This document shows positions 11,284-21,797 of a stretch of DNA of 64,000 bases, in pieces; the stretch's first letter is position 1; the number at the start of each line of letters is the position of its first letter. The notes beneath the pieces were generated by a model. That model saw only the letters and a list, made by a program, of their open reading frames with translations. It ran no database searches and was not told where the DNA came from. The position numbers and the translations under genes were made by a program. Source of the DNA: Paulinella micropora (taxonomy: Eukaryota; Cercozoa; Imbricatea; Euglyphida); the NCBI GenBank assembly GCA_009731375.1, contig BJOX01000287.1, forward strand, positions 134,467 through 198,466. Direction: 5' to 3'.

Positions 11284-12505
11284 TTATATATATATTTTTT
11301 TATTGATTTTGCAAACATTATTGTACAATGAGAAAGACAGTATTCCCACCCAAACCCGTAGCGGTTGCAGGGTGCCGGCACTACGACCACCAACATCAGG
11401 GACACCGACGAAAACGCGGGTTTGATGGAAGGGGGAGCATTGGGCCTTGAGCGTGGCAGCCCGCTAGGGTCTGTGCGCAAACGGTCCGAAGACACAGATG
11501 CACGTCGTAGAGAAAAGAGAAGAGGAGATAGAAGAGAAGAGGACAAACAACAACAACAACAACAAAAAAAGGGGGGGGGGACCCCACCGCCATCATCATC
11601 CTAACTGCCTGCAAGGAAACCTAGCCCCCGACAGGTAAAAGTCAAATCATCCCGGGAGGAATCTCCATCGAGACGCAACTCCCAAATCGTCCCGTATCCG
11701 CTAGGCATCCTCGTCCAGACCGAAGCGGGACTCCCATCCAGGGCCACATCAAGTGCGGAACGTCGCAGGGACACCAATCCTACCTCGATCCGGCCCACGG
11801 GGATCCATCTGCATCGAAGAAAAGAGGGGTCCTGCAGGGAAACGTGGTCCAAGGCTAGAAGGATAGCTCGAGCCTGGTCCGTCCGTCCCCCCATGGAACC
11901 GTCCCCACCGTTGACCAGAAAAACTTCCTGGCCGNNNNNNNNNNCTCCTGGCGCCTGAGTTTGAAAATTTTAACCAAGCCCTTCGAGAGAGAGAAGTCAG
12001 AAGAAGATGAAAAAGCCTAACCTTCACGTGCCCTTCTTTCCCATGGCCATGCAAATCCCTGAAAGGGGAGACACAGACAGGGCGGAGTACCTTCCCAGTG
12101 ACTCTGAGCGGGCGGAGGCTCGGTCGGGAGAAAGAGATGAGCGGAAGGCTGGATGGGGGGGGGAGAGGAATTCAAATCTAAAGCCAGGGTTAGGCCCCTT
12201 TGGTTCCGTGGCCCCGAGGAATGGTGGGAGTCGATGGGGAGTCCAGGGTGAGAGGAAAGGAGACTCCATAGGCGGGCTGGTGTGCCAGTGGGTCGTCTGA
12301 CTTGCTGGTAGGCTAAGCTGGCCACAGGAGACCCTCTTCTCCCACATCTACGGGATCGGTGCGTTGGACTTGCGTCTCCCCTAGGACTCTGCTTCGGTGG
12401 GACTCCTTGGGCCCCTTGAGGACACCCTTTTGCGACTCTCTGCCCTCCTCCCGCCTCTGGACCGGACATCAAGGGGGAAGAGGCACGACGACGGAGCAAG
12501 CCCAC
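11284..12505 (-). other. Non-coding 3' region downstream of the LINE
   Basis: On the minus strand this follows the stop of the LINE coding region and is probably its 3' UTR, up to the Copia end. It holds a CAA/poly-A/poly-G tract at 11550-11580 and a 10-N gap at 11935. Minus-strand open frames here are Pro/Arg-rich and without recognisable motifs. The exact 3' end of the element was not found. Confidence 0.4.
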
Positions 12506-15211
12506 CTACTGGGGGGGGCGGAAGGGAGGGTCCGGGGGGGCTCCCGCAGGGAAGTGGTGAAGGAAGTTCCATGACTGGATGATGTGCTCGTGGCAGATCT
12601 TTGTAAGGCCCTGGTAGATCCGTTGCGCGATGTTCTTGGAAAAATGGAGGCACAGATCGTCGAAAGAGGTCTGGGAGATGTAGCCTCTAGCGCCCATAGC
12701 GATAACTAGCAGGTTGGTAGTCATAGGTCGGCCTCCAATGGACTGCATTTGGATCACTTCTTCGAGTGGGAGGTACCGGTGGTCATAGATGGCCCTCGGA
12801 TTATAACCCCATGCCTGTCGGGATTTCCAAGGGATAGCTGGCCAGGTGTTGGGCGGGTCTTCTCCCCGAAACGCGTTTGGGTCCTTCGGTCGGTAAGGGG
12901 GGGAAATCCTGTGGCCATCTCGGTCCCAGGTATCCCGCCGCTCCTCTGGCGACTGTCTCGTGGGGAGACAAGAGTCATCTTCGCGTACCAGCCATTGATC
13001 CTCCCGGGTAGTGTAGTCTACCAGCGTAACGTGGTTCGATCTACGGGTGGCAGTGACCAGGAGATCTATCTTGTGGGAGAACCCCGGTCCCGCCATGTCT
13101 ACCATTACCTGCGCGGCGGGGTGAGCGAAGGCAGAGGGGGGGGCCTGATCAGAAGGGGGGGGAGCTCCCTCCGGGACGGGGAGAACCTCGTCAACGGACG
13201 GGGGGGGACTATCTTGCCTCGGTCGGGGGAAAGCACCCTCCTCCCCTATAACGAAGACCTTGCGATCCGGAGCTATGCCATCGTCGTTATCTAAACGCTC
13301 CAAGCAGCTTCGGATCCACTGCCTGCATTTGGAGTGCCGCTGATCCAGGAGAGACTTGAGGGCCTCCGAGTGGAAGGAGGATTTGGATAGCAAATAGTGG
13401 CTGATGCTTCCAGTGACCTTGCAGCCATAGGGGCAGGAGGTCGAGGTGGCGCCCTTGGAGATCACAGTGCTAATTCTAGCCGGGGTGGGCCAGACATCGA
13501 GCTGGCATTTTAGTACGATGGCTACCTCCCTCACCGAGAGGCCGCCGTTGGGTTGGAGGAACTGGTTGGTGATGGCCTGGAAAGGCTTGCGTATTTCAGA
13601 ACGGATCCCCCATGTTAGGCCAAAACGGGGCGCAGCCTTTAGTTTATTTGCGTCTTCCGAACACCTCTGTCGAAGCTTCCATAAGTTGTAGGACGCCCAA
13701 TTCTTCTTGACTAGGGCGATGGCTTGGTCTACTGTCCCCGGAGCGACCGTTTCCTTGGTGAGAAAGTTAGTGACGGAGATAACAACTGGGATTTCCAGAG
13801 CGTCCCATTCGATACGGGCTGGGGGAACGTCATATGCCTCCCTGAATTGGGCGAGGCTGTGCTCCGCATCGGATTGCTGCTGTCGCCCTTCTGGCCATGA
13901 AGAGTCACTAACATGTCCGGGAGGGATGCGAGGGTTTATGCCGATGCCCAGTGCTCTGCAGGCTCGAATCCAGTGAAGCACCATAAGTCCGTCGCGGCGG
14001 TCCTCCTTGATCAGGTGCAGGTGCCCTTGCCATCCTAGGAAAGGCTGGTCTGGAGGGTCAGGAAGCTTGGGGCACTGCTTGTTGATGTCCTCGGGCATGG
14101 GGGCCTCGTCCTTGAGTGCTCCCCTATTCATAGCGTTAACAAACCGCGGGTAAAAGGCCGGGATGATGCAGTCAGTGGGGGCCTCGACTCCGTGGAACAC
14201 CGAGTGCATTCGCCAAATGTCCGGCGGGTGGAGTGGTGGATAAATCGGTGGCGGGCGTGGTCCGCCATCCCCTGCCCATCGGAACAAGAAGCGAGTGCTG
14301 GGCGGCTGTTGGGTGCGTGAGCCGCTGGAAGCAGTTCGGCGACCACGGAGGGGGGGTCGCTGAGGGCACAGATCTCCGTTCCTGGGGAAGTAGTAGTCCC
14401 ATGCTAGGCGTAGATGTGCGTCGACCGCATATTGAACGTATGGGTCAGTCGAAAGGAGGCATTTGATGAACACCGTGAAATTCCTCAGGTAGTACCGGGT
14501 TGAGAACTGGTGGAGACCAAAACCCCCCCCTGCTCCTATGGGGCCGTATAGCACCGCGTTGGGAATCTCCTGGTGAGAAAGCTGGAGAGTCTCCCGGATG
14601 TGGTCCCGGAAGGCTGTGTCTAGCTCCCTTAGTAACTTCTGGGGGAAAGGGGTCCATCCAAAGGAGAAATCCAGGCTGCTGGTGAGGAGACTGATGAGAG
14701 CTTTCCGTTTCCTTGCCAGTGAGAGGTCGAGGCTGTGAATCATCCGGGCAGTAGCCACGAACTTCGCAATCGCGTAGTCTCTTTGGATCTGCGGGTTGTT
14801 GTTGCCGTCGGTGTGAAGGCCCAAAGACCGAAAGACTTCGAATGCCGAGCGGTTTCTGATCTTGGTGGGGCCACGGGACGAGCCTCGGCCTGGTGCGGAA
14901 AGCGAGATCGGGACAGCATACACACCTTTTCCCACTTCGCTGACTAGGCAGATGACTGAACATTTCTCCGCTGCACATATCTGGCGTGCAGCCCGTAGTT
15001 GCGTGTAGAGGAGGGAGAAACCTTTTTGTGCCTCGGGAAAGTATTGCTCAGGTGGACCATCCCCTCCAATGGCTGCCCAGTTGTCATAAGCAAATTTGTG
15101 GTCAGCGGTCAGCGGGGTCTCAAGGGGTAGACGGAGGTGTTCTGGGATCGGTCGCGGTCCGTTCCGTCGTAGAAGCGATACCCGGCTGGCATAAATTGCT
15201 GGGCAGGGCAC
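12506..15211 (-). CDS. LINE ORF, C-terminal part: RT thumb, CCHC finger, RLE endonuclease
   Basis: This is an open frame of 901 codons. Its start overlaps the upstream RT frame by about 100 bp, so it continues that protein after a frameshift. Near residue 40, KFAYDNWA sits where LINE RTs have the catalytic F/Y-x-D-D; here it reads AYDN. At about residue 597, SCPYGCKVTGSISHYLL resembles the Cys/His finger before the RLE. At about 715-735, HKIDLLVTA followed by VTLVDYT matches the spaced acidic (PD...D/E) core of restriction-like endonucleases, which nick the target site for target-primed reverse transcription. The remaining C-terminus is Pro-rich and then helical. It ends with a TGA/TAG-type stop at 12506. 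Confidence 0.65.
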   Translation of the reverse strand: MPCPAIYASRVSLLRRNGPRPIPEHLRLPLETPLTADHKFAYDNWAAIGGDGPPEQYFPEAQKGFSLLYTQLRAARQICAAEKCSVICLVSEVGKGVYAVPISLSAPGRGSSRGPTKIRNRSAFEVFRSLGLHTDGNNNPQIQRDYAIAKFVATARMIHSLDLSLARKRKALISLLTSSLDFSFGWTPFPQKLLRELDTAFRDHIRETLQLSHQEIPNAVLYGPIGAGGGFGLHQFSTRYYLRNFTVFIKCLLSTDPYVQYAVDAHLRLAWDYYFPRNGDLCPQRPPLRGRRTASSGSRTQQPPSTRFLFRWAGDGGPRPPPIYPPLHPPDIWRMHSVFHGVEAPTDCIIPAFYPRFVNAMNRGALKDEAPMPEDINKQCPKLPDPPDQPFLGWQGHLHLIKEDRRDGLMVLHWIRACRALGIGINPRIPPGHVSDSSWPEGRQQQSDAEHSLAQFREAYDVPPARIEWDALEIPVVISVTNFLTKETVAPGTVDQAIALVKKNWASYNLWKLRQRCSEDANKLKAAPRFGLTWGIRSEIRKPFQAITNQFLQPNGGLSVREVAIVLKCQLDVWPTPARISTVISKGATSTSCPYGCKVTGSISHYLLSKSSFHSEALKSLLDQRHSKCRQWIRSCLERLDNDDGIAPDRKVFVIGEEGAFPRPRQDSPPPSVDEVLPVPEGAPPPSDQAPPSAFAHPAAQVMVDMAGPGFSHKIDLLVTATRRSNHVTLVDYTTREDQWLVREDDSCLPTRQSPEERRDTWDRDGHRISPPYRPKDPNAFRGEDPPNTWPAIPWKSRQAWGYNPRAIYDHRYLPLEEVIQMQSIGGRPMTTNLLVIAMGARGYISQTSFDDLCLHFSKNIAQRIYQGLTKICHEHIIQSWNFLHHFPAGAPPDPPFRPPQ

Positions 15212-18132
15212 AGGCGGGTGATGTACTCGTCTAGCACTCCATACGTGCCAGGGCTTAGCGATCCTCCTTGCGGGATCCCTCGCGAGCGAAGAATTTCTTC
15301 CGGCAGAATAACAGTCTTCCCTGAAATGTCCGGGGTCTTGAGCTTGAGCGGGGAGTCTTTGAAACGGTGGCGGAGGAAAGCGAACATTTCGGGGAATTCC
15401 TGCTCTTGCGCCACCACGTGGGAATACGCTTCGCAGATGTACGTGAGCTCCGCACGGTCAAAGGCCTTGCGGATGTCAGTGGAGAAGATGATAAGCGTCT
15501 TTATATTGCCAGTAATCTTGGGGGCTGCCCGTAAGTCGGCCAGCATCAACCGAAGCACCATGTTCCATTCATCACACCCGCTCACAGTCGTTGTGTTGGC
15601 CTTGGAGGTCTTCCGGATACATCCTGTGTGGAGCTTGAAAGACTCGACCCGGAACGTGACGAGTTTTTCGTAGAGATTAAGGATCGCGTTCGATACAGTG
15701 ATCCCCCGCCAATCAGTCACGTTTGCGCCTGTCCCCGTCCCTTTCCAGATCTGGCTGAGGATCCCCGGCTTCCAGTCCTTTGGTAGTCGCTTCTCCTTCC
15801 AGCAGTGGGAGAGAAAGGATCCCAATTGAATCTTCGCATCCTGCGAGAGGAGTCTGAAGATGGCAGGAGGGATACCGTCTTCTCCTGGGGCAGGACCCTT
15901 TTTTGCCTGGATGGCGTGCTCCAGCTCTCCCAGCGAGAAAGGTCGACGAGCCAGTTCGAGAGCCTGATCCCGGGTAAGGGGCGGGGGGAGGCATTTGAAG
16001 ATAGTGACGAATTGTTTGACACGGTCCCCGGGAATACGAGATTCCTGGAACGGTCCGATGAGGTGGGGGCGTCCATTGGAGTCTCGGGGTGGGGACGACC
16101 GCAGCTTTTCCCACTCTCGAATCTTTTGGAGCCGACCCACCCTCCTTAGTACCGCCCACTTTGCTAGGCGGTCTGCACACTCGTTAAGCCGAAAAGTCCA
16201 CTCGAAGCTCTGCTCTTGGTGGGACTTGACCCAGTGGAACGAGATCGGAGCCGACTGAGTGTGGAAGCGAAAGATGGCGTCCCATAGGGGGGGCTTCGCA
16301 CGCTGCTTAAACAGTTCATGGGCCTCCCCCTCCAGATTCGCGTCCGTTAGGGCCCGGTAGTCGGTGAAGATATGAACTCGCCGGGGTCTCCATTTCATCT
16401 CTCTAATGTATTGGAGGCCACCTGCCATCACTGCCAGTACTTCTTGTTCTCCACTAGAGGCTGGGTTGTCTGCATTGCCGTAGATAGCGATAATCTCATT
16501 ATTGTAGAACAGGAACGCCCCGAAGCCCGCAGCGTTGCCATGTTCGGGAAAACAGGATCCGTCAGGAACGAGGATAGCGTCATATGGGGACAGGGACCCC
16601 GGAGACAGCTCGTCCGGCTGGTCAAGCCGCGGGGCCAGGCGATAGATAGGAAACCGCTGTTTGAACTCATCGGGGAGCGAACTTAGACGTAGAGCATAAG
16701 CATTCGATTGGAGTCTGATGATAAGGCCCCGGGTGTCATCTCCATTAGGAAGGTGGATACCCAGGTACTCCCAGGCTTCAGCTTCTAGGAACTCCAAAAG
16801 CTGGGGGACTAAGTCAACGGGCGGAGCAGTATACTCGTCTTGGAGAGGAAGGTTTGCGGTCGCCCACCTCTTGAGCTCACTGGAGTTACGGTTCGGTCTT
16901 CGTTCGCTATCATCCTCCGGCGGGAACTGCACTGAGTACTGGCGGAGAGACGGTGCCGTGTGGGCGCTTAAGAGGGAACGCATCCGCTCCACCTCCGCCT
17001 GTAGAGCAGCCTCAGCATCGGTCTGGATGACAGCTTCCGTCTCACTGGGAACGAGGGGAAGGGGGTCAGGATTCGCATTTCCCCGGAAGACCAGGTTAGT
17101 AAATTGTCCCCTGTCGATAGTATCCCCCGGTTTGAGGATCGGCGCCCGAAGCCTGTCACTTCCTAGAAGGAGCTCCCGCTGATTATATTTGGAGTCCTCT
17201 GGAGGGATCCACAGTTTCGCCCCGGACCCCATCACTTGGTGGAGTCGGCGCTCCTCGTCTGCCTGATCAGAGACCCGGGTGCGGTAGAGGTCTGCATAAT
17301 GTTCCTGGAGAGTCTCTGGCGGGGGAGTCTCCATGGCTGAGTCCGTCTGGACCCGGAGGAGAAATTTGTGCTGGTTCCGGTCGAAGGCTTGGTTGTGTCG
17401 GAGCCTATTCGGTCTCTTGACCTCCCTCTTGGCGCGCTTGATATCTTCGAGACGGGAATTAATCTTGCGTCTGGCCTTGGCAAGGATCTTCAGTGCGTCC
17501 GGTAGAAGAAATGACATCTCTAGCGGGTCACTCGACCGTGGTTCTTCCAGGATGTGCCCGACCAGATCCCCTTCCATTCGTAACGTATGGCAAATGTTCA
17601 GCCAGAGCCTGGTTAAATGAGATCCGGGATCCCTCGGGACTTGTCGTTGGAGGCCCCGCGTGATGGACTGCAGTGCGGTTAACATACGGGGTACCTTGGT
17701 TATCTTCCGTCTGGACTTAGGAGGTCTGGGATTCCGCCTGCTCAGCGGTGGTGGAGCCGGCTGGGCATCCTGGTATCCAATCGGCAGGGCTGGGATAGGG
17801 GCACTAGGAGAAGCAGCGTCGACCCTCGCAGGCCCGACAGCTTCCGCAGCTTGGATGGCCTGCTTCAACGCGGCTATCTGTATGCTCGCCGCCATACTCT
17901 GCTGGAAACAGTCCTGCTGAGCCTGTGTCCACCTCTTGGGTTCCACTAATGGCGGTGGGGGGGACCCCGAGACCGCCGGAGCGACATTAACTTCAGGCCT
18001 AGCTTCTCTCCCAACCAGGCTAAGGGAAGATGGAAGGGGAAGAGGGGAATCTGTTAGCGAGGGGGGATAGCAGACTCTATGATCTCCTCCACCGCGGAAG
18101 GGAGGGGCGGTGGGCCCAGGGTAGGATCCCAA
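15109..18132 (-). CDS. LINE ORF, central part: RNase H followed by RT fingers/palm
   Basis: This is an open frame of about 1007 codons. Residues 1-300 are Pro-rich, then basic, with no clear domain. At about 515-665 there is an RNase H with all four acidic positions: D in LVPDGSCF, E in SGEQEVLAV, D in FTDYRALTD and D in NECADRLAKWA, plus VKSHQ. RT follows: PGEDGIPPAIF (~748), WRGITV, STDIRKAFDR (motif A, ~887) and SRGIPQGGSLSP (motif B, ~953). RT then passes into the next frame. RNase H before RT is opposite to the usual order in LINE and LTR elements. The annotated start is simply the first possible codon; the frame probably joins the upstream USP-like frame. Confidence 0.75.
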   Translation of the reverse strand: MGSYPGPTAPPFRGGGDHRVCYPPSLTDSPLPLPSSLSLVGREARPEVNVAPAVSGSPPPPLVEPKRWTQAQQDCFQQSMAASIQIAALKQAIQAAEAVGPARVDAASPSAPIPALPIGYQDAQPAPPPLSRRNPRPPKSRRKITKVPRMLTALQSITRGLQRQVPRDPGSHLTRLWLNICHTLRMEGDLVGHILEEPRSSDPLEMSFLLPDALKILAKARRKINSRLEDIKRAKREVKRPNRLRHNQAFDRNQHKFLLRVQTDSAMETPPPETLQEHYADLYRTRVSDQADEERRLHQVMGSGAKLWIPPEDSKYNQRELLLGSDRLRAPILKPGDTIDRGQFTNLVFRGNANPDPLPLVPSETEAVIQTDAEAALQAEVERMRSLLSAHTAPSLRQYSVQFPPEDDSERRPNRNSSELKRWATANLPLQDEYTAPPVDLVPQLLEFLEAEAWEYLGIHLPNGDDTRGLIIRLQSNAYALRLSSLPDEFKQRFPIYRLAPRLDQPDELSPGSLSPYDAILVPDGSCFPEHGNAAGFGAFLFYNNEIIAIYGNADNPASSGEQEVLAVMAGGLQYIREMKWRPRRVHIFTDYRALTDANLEGEAHELFKQRAKPPLWDAIFRFHTQSAPISFHWVKSHQEQSFEWTFRLNECADRLAKWAVLRRVGRLQKIREWEKLRSSPPRDSNGRPHLIGPFQESRIPGDRVKQFVTIFKCLPPPLTRDQALELARRPFSLGELEHAIQAKKGPAPGEDGIPPAIFRLLSQDAKIQLGSFLSHCWKEKRLPKDWKPGILSQIWKGTGTGANVTDWRGITVSNAILNLYEKLVTFRVESFKLHTGCIRKTSKANTTTVSGCDEWNMVLRLMLADLRAAPKITGNIKTLIIFSTDIRKAFDRAELTYICEAYSHVVAQEQEFPEMFAFLRHRFKDSPLKLKTPDISGKTVILPEEILRSRGIPQGGSLSPGTYGVLDEYITRLCPAQQFMPAGYRFYDGTDRDRSQNTSVYPLRPR

Positions 18133-18159
18133 CTCCCAGGCGGGGAGGAGGGAGGAGAG

Positions 18160-20150
18160 TCAACCGGAATGTCTTGCGGCAGGGAGTGATGCTCCAGCCG
18201 AGCGCGGGCAATGTCGATTCGGGCCTGGATCCAGAGTTGGGGGGGGGGGGGAATCCAAACGGTGAGACGCGATGGACTCGACCAGCCGCTCTTCTCGACT
18301 GAGGTGCGACAGTGCAGCAATTGCGTCCTCCTCGTCATCACTGCCTGTTCCTGGCAACACATTATCCTCGGGGAAATCCAGCGGGTGATCGCCCGCTTGG
18401 GATCCCCATAGGAGGACGCCGACAGCAATCCACGCGGAGGCCTTGGCAACAACCGAGTCGGATCGAAAATATTCTTCAGGGCCATATGGTGCATCAGGGG
18501 TGGAGAGCTCCAGGAGACCATCCCTGGCCCCGACATCTATAAAAAGCAAGGTGAGCCGCAGGATGGCCCTGAGACGTTTGTAGTGCACAGCGGGCAGGGT
18601 GATGCCAAGGGGGCCGATGAAGCGAGGCGCGTGATCCCACTCCGTAGTCGAAGACCTGAAGCGGGATGTGTGATGGAGCAGGATACGGCCCTTGATTCCC
18701 TGTGCCCGAACAATAAGCACACGTGGGAGGCGACGCTGGACGTATCTAAGAACCCGGGCGGAGGAAAGTGCATGCCATGAGGTGAGGAGCATGAGGCTCC
18801 CATCCTGGACGATGGATTCCAACGCCTTGGTGGTCCTCTCTGCTAGAGGCTTCCTGGCTCGAAGGAGGGATTGAGCTCCAAAGGAGGGAGATAAGAGGAA
18901 CATCTGACATAGCCATTGGTTAAGTGCTCCTTGGGAGACTCGTGGCGCGGAGGGGGGGTCAACTTTTTGCGGCGGAAAGGCAAGGAGTGGCTCGCGAACG
19001 TGCGTGGATAACGACATCACGTTGGTGCCATGATACCGCTCCAAAGTATGTCGAAGTGTCGCAAATGCAAGAGAGGCCTGTGCACCTCCTCTGAGCCCGT
19101 CATGAGACTGCTTGAACTCGCTAAACCACTTGGCGGGCGGCTGGGGAAGGTGGTCTCGTATGCCTCGTTTGTAGACCCGGTAGACCGTAGAAAAACCTAG
19201 AGGGGCGGAGGATGGCACAGGGTTCCGGGGTAGGAGACGACGCTCGATGGAGAGCCCCTGTCCCAGCAGGGAAAAAGCCCGAGAGTTGAAGGAAGCTGCA
19301 TTGGAGGAATGCTCCCCCTTCTTGTCTTCTGCCATCTTCCGGAGGTTTCTGATGATCTTGCGGAGGCGCTGTCGGAACTGTCGATTTGTCTTCGGGGCGG
19401 AACTGAGTCCCAAGATCGGACGTTGGACTGCAGGGAAAGGATGTTGAACCACAACGGGGTCCGGAAGGGATGAAACTGTCCGCTTGAACAAAAGTTGAAC
19501 CCTATAAGCAGCAATCATCCTGCATGCCATCTTGTTCGGGAGGATGGAAACGGAACAGTCATCGCATTTGACCCACTCCCCGGAACTATTCCGGTCCAGA
19601 ACGAACGCGTGAGAATGCTGTCGCGAGCGTGCGTTCCCTTCCATCTGGATGCAGATGGCGCTTTGGAGAGAGTAGGAGAGCGCCTTTCCATCATGCGACC
19701 ACCGGCGATCAAAGAAGAGCGAAGGGAGGAAAGAGACATTGTGGTGTGCGGACCGGGGGAAACGAAGATTCAGGAGCCCAAGAGGCCGATGAATGTCAAG
19801 GAGAAGACATTCTGCATGCTCACGAATCGATCGAGTCTGCACCCCTTTATCGCCTCCGCAGTGAGCGCATAGGAAAGGTTCAGAGGAAGGGCCCCCAAGA
19901 TGCCATCTCGCCAAAAGCTCAGTAAGGGGGAAAGGTGAGCAGTCGTCAGCCAGGATAGAAAGTGAGAGTGGAAGGGCCCAAGAGGAGGACTGGGAGGCAG
20001 TGGAACAGACGCTGCATGCTGAAGTCGAAACTACGTGCGGGAGCCAGGATTCCAAAAATACCCCACTCGGGAGGAAGGAAGGCCCGGCGTCCCGCAGAAG
20101 CAACAGTAGGCCCCGTGTTGCCAGTCCGGTGTCGCCGCCGCCGTGGACGT
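18160..20150 (-). CDS. LINE ORF, N-terminal part: ubiquitin-specific-protease-like domain
   Basis: The frame contains a pattern typical of USP (peptidase C19) proteases. ACSVC (~20003-20030) and FLCAHCGG (~19848-19880) form two CxxC pairs like the USP zinc ribbon. HSHAFVLDRN (~19590-19622) corresponds to the His box, WVKCDDCSVS (~19551-19575) to the Asp/Asn box, and AYRVQLLFKR to the final strand. USPs remove ubiquitin from proteins. The catalytic Cys box was not found; it would lie near 20.1-20.5 kb, where GC-rich island sequence takes over, so the domain is truncated or divergent. A basic linker and an acidic tail follow. The frame shifts at the poly-G/C tract 18240-18254 and then reads toward the RNase H frame. 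Confidence 0.55.
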
Positions 20151-20159
20151 CCGGTCCGG

Positions 20160-20863
20160 GGCACACGCTGCGGAGAACAACAGGGTAGCGGAACCAGGCG
20201 CAGGAAAGAGGCTTGAATTCCTGTGTGGTGTGCCCCACCTGCGGGCGGAGATCGTCCAACGTATTAATGATAGCGCTGGTAGCCGTCATCTGGGGTCCGA
20301 GCATGGACCTGGGCGGGCGTGCCAAAGCCCAGTTCCGTAGGAGCCACGAGGGCCCCGACCAGCCCAGCGTCCTGGGCTGCCAGCGCGTCGACTCTCGCAG
20401 CTCCGCTACCACTGCCTGCAGGTCCCCTGCCTCTCGCAGCAGCAGCTGGCGGGCCAGCACGTTCAGCACAACGGGCTCGTCCCGGGCCGCTAGCTCCGCC
20501 AGTGCCGCCGGCACCAGTACGCCGCGCGCGCGCTCCTCGCCCTTGTGCTTCTTGCGAGCCCGGGCCCGCGGCCTACTCTGCCCACCACCCAGCAGCTCCG
20601 AGGCCAGCACTGCACGCGCCGTGTGCACCACTTGGGTGTAGGGGTGGAGGCGCAGCCACTGGCGGCTCGAGGTCTCATCGCCGCCGCCCCCCGGGCTCCC
20701 CAGGTCGTGCCCGTGCAGCAGTGCGGCGTCCTGCTGCGCCTGCAAGTGCTGGTAAGGGTCCGTCGCGGCGCTGAGCGCGGCTACGACCTCGCGGAGGCTA
20801 TCCCAGTCGCCCTTCCGCCAGGGTCCGTCCAGGAGCGGCAGGCGCACCTCCGGGGCCCGCCGG
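20160..20863 (-). CDS. Unrecognised protein, partial (interrupted by gap)
   Basis: The minus-strand frame is open from the gap edge (20863) down into the LINE region. The first ~220 residues are Ala/Leu/Arg-rich and helical-looking, with LREVVAALSAATDPYQHLQ and a basic KARKKHKGEE-like patch. The frame fuses with the USP-like frame without a stop, so its true 3' end is unclear. The junction is put near 20.15 kb because the composition changes there. The start is lost in the gap. No family was recognised. Confidence 0.4.
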
Positions 20864-21797
20864 NNNNNNNNNNNNNNNNNNNNNNNNNNNNNNNNNNNNN
20901 NNNNNNNNNNNNNNNNNNNNNNNNNNNNNNNNNNNNNNNNNNNNNNNNNNNNNNNNNNNNNNNNNNNNNNNNNNNNNNNNNNNNNNNNNNNNNNNNNNNN
21001 NNNNNNNNNNNNNNNNNNNNNNNNNNNNNNNNNNNNNNNNNNNNNNNNNNNNNNNNNNNNNNNNNNNNNNNNNNNNNNNNNNNNNNNNNNNNNNNNNNNN
21101 NNNNNNNNNNNNNNNNNNNNNNNNNNNNNNNNNNNNNNNNNNNNNNNNNNNNNNNNNNNNNNNNNNNNNNNNNNNNNNNNNNNNNNNNNNNNNNNNNNNN
21201 NNNNNNNNNNNNNNNNNNNNNNNNNNNNNNNNNNNNNNNNNNNNNNNNNNNNNNNNNNNNNNNNNNNNNNNNNNNNNNNNNNNNNNNNNNNNNNNNNNNN
21301 NNNNNNNNNNNNNNNNNNNNNNNNNNNNNNNNNNNNNNNNNNNNNNNNNNNNNNNNNNNNNNNNNNNNNNNNNNNNNNNNNNNNNNNNNNNNNNNNNNNN
21401 NNNNNNNNNNNNNNNNNNNNNNNNNNNNNNNNNNNNNNNNNNNNNNNNNNNNNNNNNNNNNNNNNNNNNNNNNNNNNNNNNNNNNNNNNNNNNNNNNNNN
21501 NNNNNNNNNNNNNNNNNNNNNNNNNNNNNNNNNNNNNNNNNNNNNNNNNNNNNNNNNNNNNNNNNNNNNNNNNNNNNNNNNNNNNNNNNNNNNNNNNNNN
21601 NNNNNNNNNNNNNNNNNNNNNNNNNNNNNNNNNNNNNNNNNNNNNNNNNNNNNNNNNNNNNNNNNNNNNNNNNNNNNNNNNNNNNNNNNNNNNNNNNNNN
21701 NNNNNNNNNNNNNNNNNNNNNNNNNNNNNNNNNNNNNNNNNNNNNNNNNNNNNNNNNNNNNNNNNNNNNNNNNNNNNNNNNNNNNNNNNNNNNNNNN
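20864..21797. other. Assembly gap (N run)
   Basis: There are 934 undetermined bases. The gap hides the start of the macrodomain gene and of the divergent minus-strand frame. Confidence 1.

Larger units (their letters stand above)
12506..20150 (-). mobile_element. LINE-like retrotransposon encoding USP-like, RNase H, RT and RLE domains
   Basis: Three long minus-strand frames (18160-~20150, 15109-18132, 12506-15211) follow one another with frame changes at a G/C homopolymer (18240-18254) and in the 15109-15211 overlap. Together they encode, in order, a ubiquitin-specific-protease-like domain, RNase H, RT, a CCHC-like finger and a restriction-like endonuclease. RT plus a C-terminal RLE places it with R2/NeSL/CRE-type early-branching LINEs. 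The 5' end merges with the GC-rich island near 20.1 kb, so the N-terminus is truncated or unrecognised. The frame breaks mean this copy is probably dead unless they are sequencing errors. Confidence 0.75.

Noticed and set aside
12017-12505. 162-codon minus-strand frame after the LINE stop
   Set aside because: Pro/Ser/Arg-rich, overlaps other equal-length frames and has no motif; probably 3' UTR.
20545-20863. Plus-strand frame entering the gap before the macrodomain
   Set aside because: Overlaps the minus-strand frame in GC-rich DNA, which leaves many chance frames. Linking it to the macrodomain through 934 Ns is not supported.
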